A DNA stretch of 5,224 bases from Planctomycetota bacterium (GTDB taxonomy: Bacteria > Planctomycetota > Planctomycetia > Pirellulales > Lacipirellulaceae). The stretch is taken from NCBI GenBank assembly GCA_022614705.1, contig JAKEIB010000136.1, forward strand, positions 1 through 5,224. The letters run 5' to 3'. Numbering within the stretch: position 1 is the first letter of the stretch; the number at the start of each line of letters is the position of its first letter. This document shows positions 1 through 5,224 of this stretch, piece after piece. The translations under genes were made by a program, and so were the position numbers. The notes beneath the pieces were generated by a model. That model ran no database searches, was not told where the DNA came from, and was given only the letters and a program-made list of their open reading frames with translations.

Positions 1-417
1 AACGTGGCCCGCGCGAGCCTGGAAGAACTGCGCCTGGACTACGAGGATTTTCTGCGCCAACGGCGACTCACCCTGTGGCCCGAGGATGACCCGCGCCGCA
101 AGGCACTGGTGGCGCGACGCTGCAAAACCGCCGACGAAGTAGCCGCCTGGGTGAAAGAGATCGCACAACATGGACGCGATGGACAGCATGGACGCCATGG
201 ACAGCAGTCCGCCAGGTCCATCCCGTCTATTAAGTCCATCTCGTCCATCAAGCCGAGCTATCCCGAACTCGTCGCCAACGCCGCGCTCGTCCTGATCGGC
301 GTCACAGTCTCCCTCCTCGACCGCCAGCTTGCAGCCCAAGCCAAAGCCTTCGAACAACAAGGCGGCTTCACCGAGCGGCTCTACCGAGTCCGACAAGCCA
401 AGCGGCGCAGCAAATGA
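1..417 (+). CDS. four helix bundle suffix domain protein, C-terminal part (5' end outside the window)
   Basis: The reading frame is open from the first base and ends at TGA 415-417. A GTG at 4-6 lies in frame, but the codon before it is also open and the start of the protein looks like mid-domain sequence, so the gene probably begins upstream. Counting from that GTG, residues 5-20 (SLEELRLDYEDFLRQR) resemble the stretch that follows the four helix bundle (23S rRNA intervening-sequence type) domain in this family. Residues 85-130 (SYPELVANAAL, LLDRQL, GGFTERLYRVR) match my memory of the 'four helix bundle suffix' domain. Between them, residues 57-83 are low complexity (HGRDGQHGRHGQ, then SIPSIKSISSIK) and are encoded by 9-bp DNA repeats. 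The molecular role of the family is not established to my knowledge. It is not obviously linked to the restriction genes, being separated from hsdR by about 400 bases. The family call is from memory of the motif, without a search. Confidence 0.72.
   Translation, partial: NVARASLEELRLDYEDFLRQRRLTLWPEDDPRRKALVARRCKTADEVAAWVKEIAQHGRDGQHGRHGQQSARSIPSIKSISSIKPSYPELVANAALVLIGVTVSLLDRQLAAQAKAFEQQGGFTERLYRVRQAKRRSK
170..251. repeat. 9-bp repeat array that switches orientation (ATGGACNNN then GTCCATNNN)
   Basis: ATGGAC occurs at 170, 179, 188 and 197, an exact 9-bp period. From about 207 the unit becomes its reverse complement: GTCCGCCAG at 207, GTCCATCCC at 216, GTCTATTAA at 225, GTCCATCTC at 234 and GTCCATCAA at 243, again every 9 bp. 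The two halves form an imperfect inverted repeat (six pairing bases, three mostly mismatched, per unit) that could fold as a hairpin centred near 205. Because the unit is three codons long, copy-number changes keep the host gene in frame. The array lies between two conserved parts of the protein, where length variation would be tolerated. Confidence 0.85.
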
Positions 418-442
418 GCGGCACGCTCCCAAGCCCGCCCCC

Positions 443-578
443 GTCCATCTCGACCATCCCGTCCATCAACCCGAAAGCGGTCGCCTTCCACCCGCTAACA
501 GCCTTCGCCCAAGTCCATCTCGTCCATCGCGTCGCCCATCCCGTCCATCTCGTCGATTCCGTCCATCTCGTCCATCAA
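443..578 (+). repeat. GTCCATNNN 9-bp repeat clusters downstream of the suffix-domain gene
   Basis: The first cluster has units at 443, 452 (GACCATCCC) and 461 (GTCCATCAA). The second has units at 513, 522, a 12-bp variant at 531-542, then 543, 552 (GTCGATTCC), 561 and 570 (GTCCATCAA). Both clusters end in GTCCATCAA, as does the array inside the upstream gene at 243-251. These copies are all in the GTCCAT orientation and lie outside any gene I can support. There are no unique spacers between units, so this is not a CRISPR array. Confidence 0.8.
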
Positions 579-600
579 CCCGAAAGAGGTCGCCTTCCAC
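461..600 (+). repeat. 31-bp direct repeat pair (461-491 and 570-600)
   Basis: Positions 461-491 and 570-600 are identical apart from one base (C at 478, A at 587). Each copy starts with GTCCATCAA, continues with CCCGAAAG and ends with GGTCGCCTTCCAC. The copies are 109 bp apart. The match extends leftward only through the 9-bp units, so the segment 3' of each repeat cluster was duplicated together with its cluster. Confidence 0.85.
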
Positions 601-804
601 ACGACGCGCTGCACGTCAACGACCGCGCCGTTGCCGTCCTGCGACCATGAGCGACCACGCCGACAGCTTCCACCGCGACCTGCACCCCAACCTCAAAGCC
701 GACTACGTGTTACTGCCGCAAGTTCAGTAGCCCCCACCAACATGATTTCTTCCCCCCGTATTCGTGGCATGTTACAAAGGAAGTCTCGTCTACTGTGTCC
801 ATCG

Positions 805-810
805 TAGAGG
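805..810 (+). promoter_or_regulatory. ribosome binding site and upstream stop that fix the hsdR start
   Basis: AGAGG at 806-810 sits six bases before the GTG at 817, a good Shine-Dalgarno position. The TAG at 805-807 is in the hsdR frame and overlaps this site, so translation cannot start further upstream. GTG 817 is therefore the first usable start. Confidence 0.5.
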
Positions 811-816
811 CCTCGC

Positions 817-3192
817 GTGCCCATTTCCGAAGCCGACACTTGCCGCCGGTTCATCGAGCCAAAGCTGCGCGACGCAGGCTGGGACGATGAACAAATCTGC
901 GAGCAACGCTGCTTCACCGATGGTCGGGTGATTGTGGCCGGCAATACGGCTCGCCGCGGCAAAAGAAAACAGGCGGACTACATTCTTCGCTACACCCGCG
1001 ACTTCCCCCTGGCAATCATCGAAGCCAAGTCGCAATATCGCACCGCCGGGGACGGCCTCCAGCAGGCCAAGGAATACGCGGAAATACTCGATCTCAAATT
1101 CGCGTACGCGTCGAATGGCCACCAGATCATCGAGTTCGACTACATAACCGGCCAGGAAAACGCAATCGGCCATTTCCCATCGCCGGACGATCTATGGTCA
1201 CGCTTGCGCGCTGCCGAGGGTTTGCAAAACGATGAAGCTGCGCAGCGCTTGCTGACGCCGTACAACCACCAAGGCAGCGAACCTCGCTACTATCAGGACA
1301 TCGCCATTAAGCGGGCGGTGCAAGCAATTCTGCGCGGGCAGCAACGCATTCTGCTCACCCTCGCCACCGGCACCGGCAAAACCAAGGTCGCATTCCAAAT
1401 CTGCTGGAAGCTCTGGCAATCACGTTGGAATCGCACCGGCGAGTATCGGCGCCCCAAAATGCTGTTCCTCGCTGATCGCAACATCCTCGTCGATGATCCG
1501 AAAACAAAAGATTTCGCCCCGTTCGGCGACGCCTGCTACAAAATCGAGAACGGCACAATCAGTCTCGGCCGCGAGATGTATTTCGCCATTTATCAGGCGA
1601 TCGCGAAGGATGAGCGCCGCCCGGGGTTATACAAGGAATTCCCGGCCGACTTTTTCGACCTGATCGTCATCGACGAATGCCACCGCGGCAGCGCGCGCGA
1701 CGCGAGCAACTGGCGCGAAATCCTCGATTACTTTGAGCCCGCGTATAAACTGGGCATGACTGCAACCCCTAAACGCCGCGACAACATCGACACCTATCGC
1801 TACTTCGGCAATCCGCTTTACACATACAGCCTGCGGCAAGGCATCGGCGACGGCTTCTTGGCGCCCTACCGCGTGCATCGAATCATCACCACCTACGATG
1901 CAGCCGGCTGGCGGCCAAGCCAGGGCGAACGCGACCGCTACGGCCGCGACATCCCCGACGAAGAGTATCAAACCAAGGACTTCGAGCGCGTCGTCGCACT
2001 CAAGGCCCGCACCAAGGCCATCGCCCGCAGCATCACAGACTTCCTCAAGAAGTACGACCGCTTCGGCAAAACGATTGTCTTCTGCGTTGATCAGGAACAT
2101 GCCGACGAGATGCGCCGCGAGCTCAACAACCTCAATGCCGATCTGGTCCGCCAGCACCCGGATTACGTTTGCCGCGTAACCGCCGACGAACAGCAAATCG
2201 GCCGCGGCCACCTCGATCGCTTTAAGGATGTGGAAACCATCACGCCGGTCATCGTCACCACGTCGCAACTATTGACTACTGGCGTCGATGTGCCAACCTG
2301 CCGCAATGTCGTCCTCGCCCGCGTCATCAACTCCATCGTCGAATTCAAGCAGATCATTGGCCGCGGCACGCGAATCCGCGATGAATACAACAAGCTATTC
2401 TTCAACATCCTCGATTACACGCAATCGACGCGTCTGTTCGCCGATCCACAATTTGACGGCGATCCGGAATTTATCGGCGAAATAGAAATTGATGATGAAG
2501 GCGAGCAGGTCGGCGACGAAGAGGAAGTCCCGCCAGACGCACCGCCGCTCGACGACGGAGATGACGATTTCGACGACCTTCCGCCGGACTTCGACGATGA
2601 CGATCGAGATACCGAGCGCCGCAAGTACTACGTCGACGGCGGCCAGGTGGAAATCGCCGCCCACCTCGTCTACGAACTCGACACCGATGGCAACCAGCTC
2701 CGCGTCGTGCAGTACAGCGATTACACGGCCGAGAAAGTCCGCCTGCTGGCTCGCACCGCGGCCGAATTGCGCGACCGATGGGTTGATCCGGTCGGCCGTT
2801 GCGAGATAATCGACGCGCTCGGCGAGCGGGGCATTGATTTCGACCAGCTGGCCGAAGTGGCCGGCCAGCCCGACGCCGATCCATTCGACCTGCTGTGCCA
2901 CGTCGCGTTCGATGCGCCGCTCCGCACCCGGCGGGAGCGGGCTGAGCGCCTACGCACTGGCCGGCAGGACTTTTTCGACCAATACGGCCCCGAAGCGAGA
3001 CAGGTGCTCGAAGAACTGTTGGAGAAATACTCCATGCACGGCACAACGCAGTTCTCGATTCCCGAGATTCTGCAAGTGCCGCCAATTTCCGCGCACGGCA
3101 ACGTGAGAGAAATCGCCGACCTGTTCGGAGGCATCGACCGACTCCGCGCGGCCGTCCAAGAGTTGCAATCGCTGCTGTATTCAGCCGCCTAA
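817..3192 (+). CDS. hsdR: type I restriction enzyme R subunit (HsdR), EcoEI-like
   Basis: This is the ATP-driven DNA translocase and endonuclease of a type I restriction complex; it joins the HsdM/HsdS core and cuts unmethylated DNA away from the target. At 791 aa it has a normal length for the EcoEI-type branch. The N-terminal PD-(D/E)XK nuclease is visible as D54 followed by IIEAK (E69, K71). The SF2 helicase motor follows: PRYYQ at 156-160, Walker A ATGTGKT at 183-189, Walker B DECH at 286-289, motif III TAT at 315-317, KTIVFC near 418-423, TTGVDVP near 487-493, and motif VI QIIGRGTR at 512-519. A strongly acidic linker spans about 556-600. The remainder matches the EcoEI R C-terminal domain, which contacts the methylase core. 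All key catalytic residues are present and the frame is intact. The start is GTG, set by an in-frame TAG just upstream. hsdM follows after 21 bases, so the genes are probably co-transcribed. Confidence 0.96.
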   Translation: MPISEADTCRRFIEPKLRDAGWDDEQICEQRCFTDGRVIVAGNTARRGKRKQADYILRYTRDFPLAIIEAKSQYRTAGDGLQQAKEYAEILDLKFAYASNGHQIIEFDYITGQENAIGHFPSPDDLWSRLRAAEGLQNDEAAQRLLTPYNHQGSEPRYYQDIAIKRAVQAILRGQQRILLTLATGTGKTKVAFQICWKLWQSRWNRTGEYRRPKMLFLADRNILVDDPKTKDFAPFGDACYKIENGTISLGREMYFAIYQAIAKDERRPGLYKEFPADFFDLIVIDECHRGSARDASNWREILDYFEPAYKLGMTATPKRRDNIDTYRYFGNPLYTYSLRQGIGDGFLAPYRVHRIITTYDAAGWRPSQGERDRYGRDIPDEEYQTKDFERVVALKARTKAIARSITDFLKKYDRFGKTIVFCVDQEHADEMRRELNNLNADLVRQHPDYVCRVTADEQQIGRGHLDRFKDVETITPVIVTTSQLLTTGVDVPTCRNVVLARVINSIVEFKQIIGRGTRIRDEYNKLFFNILDYTQSTRLFADPQFDGDPEFIGEIEIDDEGEQVGDEEEVPPDAPPLDDGDDDFDDLPPDFDDDDRDTERRKYYVDGGQVEIAAHLVYELDTDGNQLRVVQYSDYTAEKVRLLARTAAELRDRWVDPVGRCEIIDALGERGIDFDQLAEVAGQPDADPFDLLCHVAFDAPLRTRRERAERLRTGRQDFFDQYGPEARQVLEELLEKYSMHGTTQFSIPEILQVPPISAHGNVREIADLFGGIDRLRAAVQELQSLLYSAA

Positions 3193-3203
3193 TCCAGACC
3201 ACG

Positions 3204-3213
3204 GCAGGAAGTC
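3204..3213 (+). promoter_or_regulatory. hsdM ribosome binding site
   Basis: GCAGGAAGTC lies directly before ATG 3214. The AGGA core is at 3206-3209, four bases from the start, which is slightly close but usable. It lies in the 21-base gap after the hsdR stop and supports the ATG at 3214. Confidence 0.5.
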
Positions 3214-4794
3214 ATGGCCAGAAAACGAGCTACCGCCAACGTCGCCCCGCAAACCACGGCCCAACAACTGGGCAGCCTCATCAAAAGCGCCCGCGACATC
3301 ATGCGCAAGGACAAAGGTCTTAGCGGCGACCTTGACCGCCTGCCGATGCTCACCTGGATCATGTTCCTCAAGTTTCTCGACGACCACGAGCGGCTGGCCG
3401 ACGCCGGCGCGAAGATCGCCGGCAAGCAATACAAATCGGCCATCGCCCGGCCGTACCGCTGGCGCGACTGGGCCGCCCAAAAGGACGGCATCACCGGCAA
3501 GGAACTCATCGCGTTCGTCGATCAGGACGAAGCCGTCCGGCCCGACGGCAAGCGCGGCGCCGGCCTGCTGGCCTACCTCCGCGACCTCGAGAGCACCAAC
3601 GGCGACAAACGCCGCGACGTGGTTGCCACCGTCTTCCAAGGCGTCGTCAACCGCATGATCAGCGGCTACTTGCTCCGCGACGTGATTAACCTTGTCGACG
3701 GCATCCACTTCGATTCGACCGACGAAATCCACACGCTCGGCCACCTCTACGAATCGATGCTCCGCGAGATGCGCGACGCGGCCGGCGACTCCGGCGAGTT
3801 CTATACGCCCCGCCCCGTGGTGAAATTCATGGTCGCCGTCACCAATCCGCAACTCGGCGAAACCATTCTGGATCCCGCCTGCGGCACCGGCGGCTTCCTC
3901 GCCGAATCGTTCAACCATTTGTTGAAGCAGTGCCAGACCATCCAGCAGCGCAAGACGCTGCACGAAAAAACCATCTTCGGCGGCGAAGCCAAGCCGCTGC
4001 CTTATCTGCTCTGCCAGATGAACCTGCTGCTGCACGGCCTCGATTCGCCCAACATCGCCTACGGCAACAGCCTGGCCACCAAGATCACCGACATCGGCTA
4101 CCGCGAACAGGTCGACGTGATCCTCACCAATCCACCATTCGGCGGCGAGGAAGAGGCCGGCATCAAGAACAACTTCCCGGCCGACATGCAAACGTCCGAA
4201 ACCGCGCTCCTCTTCCTGCAGCTCATCATGCGCCGGCTCAAGCAGCCCGAACGCAACAACGGCAAACCCGGCCGCGCCGCTGTCGTCGTTCCGAATGGCA
4301 CGCTGTTCGGCGACGGCGTCTGCGCGCGGATCAAAGCCAAGTTGCTCACCCAATACAACCTGCACACAATCGTCCGCCTGCCCAACGGCGTATTTGTGCC
4401 ATATACGCCGATCCCGACTAATCTGTTGTTCTTTGATCGCTCGGGATCGACTGATGCAATATGGTATTACGAGCTGCCGCTGCCCGAGGGCCGAAAGAAC
4501 TACACTAAAACCAAACCGATCCAGTTTGAGGAGTTCGCGCATTGTATTGAGTGGTACACGGCCAAGAAACGCAAGGAGAACGATCATGCCTGGCGCGTAT
4601 CAGCGAGTGATGTTTTGAAGTACGACGACGCTGGCAATCTAGTTTCGTGCAATCTGGACCTCAAGAATCCGAACTCTGCCAACGCACTGGAACACTTGCC
4701 TCCACAACAACTCGTCGCTGATATCCTAAAGAAGGAGCAGCGAATTATTCAGATTATGGAAGAAATCAAGGCGGAATTGGGGTCCAGCGCATGA
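3214..4794 (+). CDS. hsdM: type I restriction-modification DNA methyltransferase subunit (HsdM)
   Basis: This is the N6-adenine methyltransferase subunit, which uses S-adenosylmethionine and works with HsdS to methylate the target and to serve as the core for HsdR. At 526 aa it has the usual HsdM length. Residues about 15-150 form the helical HsdM N-terminal domain (LGSLIKSARDIMRKDKG, WIMFLKFLDD). EFYTPRPVV at 195-203 is motif X; DPACGTGGF at 220-228 is the SAM-binding motif I; NPPF at 306-309 is the catalytic motif IV. The C-terminal helix (about 497-523, rich in K/E/I) is where HsdM usually packs on HsdS. The ATG follows a Shine-Dalgarno and the TGA overlaps the hsdS start, indicating translational coupling. 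Codon use changes sharply near residue 392 (position 4390): C/G third bases fall from about 85% in the previous 143 codons to about 60% in the last 134 by my count, suggesting a mosaic gene. The protein itself looks continuous across that point. Confidence 0.97.
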   Translation: MARKRATANVAPQTTAQQLGSLIKSARDIMRKDKGLSGDLDRLPMLTWIMFLKFLDDHERLADAGAKIAGKQYKSAIARPYRWRDWAAQKDGITGKELIAFVDQDEAVRPDGKRGAGLLAYLRDLESTNGDKRRDVVATVFQGVVNRMISGYLLRDVINLVDGIHFDSTDEIHTLGHLYESMLREMRDAAGDSGEFYTPRPVVKFMVAVTNPQLGETILDPACGTGGFLAESFNHLLKQCQTIQQRKTLHEKTIFGGEAKPLPYLLCQMNLLLHGLDSPNIAYGNSLATKITDIGYREQVDVILTNPPFGGEEEAGIKNNFPADMQTSETALLFLQLIMRRLKQPERNNGKPGRAAVVVPNGTLFGDGVCARIKAKLLTQYNLHTIVRLPNGVFVPYTPIPTNLLFFDRSGSTDAIWYYELPLPEGRKNYTKTKPIQFEEFAHCIEWYTAKKRKENDHAWRVSASDVLKYDDAGNLVSCNLDLKNPNSANALEHLPPQQLVADILKKEQRIIQIMEEIKAELGSSA

Positions 4795-4796
4795 TG
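4779..4796 (+). promoter_or_regulatory. hsdM/hsdS ATGA overlap with ribosome binding site (translational coupling)
   Basis: GGGG at 4779-4782 lies eight bases before ATG 4791, whose last two bases begin the hsdM TGA at 4792-4794. Such overlaps usually couple translation of HsdM and HsdS. The second ATG at 4794-4796 is in the same frame. Confidence 0.5.
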
Positions 4797-5183
4797 GCAA
4801 GCAACGGTCTGCCGCACGTACGCTTCGCGGACTTCCTTAAGTCCAATAAGCGTCCATACACACTCGGTCCAACCGAGGACGCAAATCTCGTCGGTATGCG
4901 GCTATACGGGCGAGGACCGTTTCATCGTGAACTGAAGCCGGCGTCTAAAATTCGGAAGAAGAGCCATTTTGTCATTCGCAAGAATGACGTGATCTACAAC
5001 AAACTATTCGCCTGGAAGGGTACGTTTGGGATCGTGCCCGAGTCCTTCGACGGCATGTTCGTTTCGGACAAGTTCCCCACGTACGAGCTAAATGAGCGAC
5101 AGGTCGACCGAGACTTTTTGCGATGGTATGGCTCATCCGAAAAAATCTGCAACACAACAACGGAAGAAGATGCCGCGAATTAG
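4791..5183 (+). CDS. hsdS: type I restriction enzyme specificity subunit (HsdS), N-terminal part, probably frameshifted
   Basis: HsdS reads the DNA target through two recognition domains separated by conserved helices. This frame gives 130 aa, whereas HsdS is normally about 380-450 aa. The first recognition domain is recognisable: VGMRLYGRGPFHREL at 34-48, then the VIYNKLFAWKGTFGIVPE block at about 67-84 and FVSDKFPTYEL near 90-100, a pattern typical of this family. After DRDFLRWYGSSEK the frame runs into NTTTEEDAAN and TAG at 5181-5183, with no conserved central helix. A different frame (codons starting at 5143, 5146 and so on) stays open to the window end and reads RISEGLLDIRVSL, which resembles the usual end of a recognition domain. 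A one-base change, perhaps in the A run at 5140-5145, would join the two. ATG 4791 overlaps the hsdM stop (ATGA); a second ATG at 4794 is an alternative start. The gene continues past the window. It is either a pseudogene, a phase-variable allele or a sequencing error. Confidence 0.8.
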   Translation: MMASNGLPHVRFADFLKSNKRPYTLGPTEDANLVGMRLYGRGPFHRELKPASKIRKKSHFVIRKNDVIYNKLFAWKGTFGIVPESFDGMFVSDKFPTYELNERQVDRDFLRWYGSSEKICNTTTEEDAAN

Positions 5184-5224
5184 CGAAGGGTTATTGGACA
5201 TACGTGTGAGCTTGCTTTGGGTGA

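Larger units (their letters stand above)
418..816. other. intergenic region without a convincing gene, partly repeats
   Basis: About 400 bases separate the suffix-domain gene from hsdR. Positions 443-600 consist largely of 9-bp GTCCATNNN repeats and a duplicated 31-bp segment. Open frames across this stretch (for example 414-650, beginning with an ATGA overlap on the previous stop) translate to low-complexity sequence dictated by the repeats, so I do not call them. A short frame at 647-730 (27 codons, no Shine-Dalgarno) has C/G-rich third positions and could be a gene remnant. Positions 731-816 are less GC-rich and must hold the hsdR leader, but I see no convincing -35/-10 pair and no hairpin followed by a T run. 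Confidence 0.6.

Noticed and set aside
443..578. CRISPR-like array
   Set aside because: The units are 9 bp, directly abutting, with no unique spacers of about 30 bp and no cas genes nearby.
414..650. Possible gene starting at an ATGA overlap with the suffix-domain gene
   Set aside because: Most of its translation (VHLVHRVAHPVHLVDSV and similar) is dictated by the GTCCAT repeats; there is no domain and no conserved-looking segment.
329..730. Overlapping open frame rich in Arg/Pro/Ser
   Set aside because: It overlaps the suffix-domain coding region, and its low-complexity sequence comes from reading the repeats in another frame; only its last 27 codons drew separate attention.
731..816. Sigma-70 or sigma-54 promoter for hsdR
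   Set aside because: TGGCATGTTACA near 767-778 only loosely resembles known elements and lacks the required spacing; no -35/-10 pair is convincing.
1627..2268. Minus-strand open frame opposite hsdR (213 codons)
   Set aside because: It lies wholly within the helicase region of hsdR, has no recognisable motif, and is explained by the codon bias on the plus strand.
3181..4587. Long open frame on the minus strand opposite hsdM (468 codons)
   Set aside because: It is an antisense shadow of the C/G-third-base bias of hsdM; its translation is Val/Ala/Gly/Glu-rich without domains, and hsdM has all its catalytic motifs.
4791..5183. Natural half-size HsdS subunit
   Set aside because: Functional half subunits still need a full recognition domain plus a conserved helical region, usually near 180-200 aa; this frame stops at 130 aa before any such helix.

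Overview
The window holds a type I restriction-modification locus in the order hsdR-hsdM-hsdS, all on the + strand. It is preceded by the 3' end of an unrelated small gene and a repeat-rich intergenic stretch. Codon third positions are mostly C or G. Together with a four-helix-bundle 'suffix' protein carrying GTCCAT/ATGGAC repeats, this suggests a GC-rich environmental bacterium, with Planctomycetota as a tentative guess. No rRNA or other marker gene is present to confirm that.

Layout: positions 1-417 are the C-terminal part of a four helix bundle protein with a suffix domain. Its middle is an array of 9-bp repeats that flips orientation halfway. Positions 418-816 have no convincing gene; 443-578 carries more copies of the same 9-bp repeat, and a 31-bp direct repeat occurs twice, 109 bp apart. 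Positions 817-3192 encode HsdR (EcoEI-like translocase/nuclease). Positions 3214-4794 encode HsdM (N6-adenine methyltransferase). Position 4791 starts HsdS (specificity subunit), which overlaps hsdM by an ATGA and meets a stop at 5181-5183, far short of a full specificity subunit.

How the genes work together: HsdS would recognise the DNA target, HsdM with HsdS would methylate adenines in it, and HsdR added to that complex would translocate and cut unmodified DNA. HsdR and HsdM look intact. HsdS appears broken by a frame change between about 5128 and 5181, possibly at a run of six A's. If this is real rather than a sequencing error, the system as shown would lack target specificity.

The main unusual signals are these: (1) an abrupt change in codon usage inside hsdM near 4390 that continues into hsdS, suggesting replacement of the hsdM tail plus specificity gene by recombination; (2) the apparent hsdS frameshift; (3) the orientation-switching 9-bp repeat array shared between the upstream gene and the non-coding DNA after it. 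I see no clearly new type of system; the core is a known type I restriction family.
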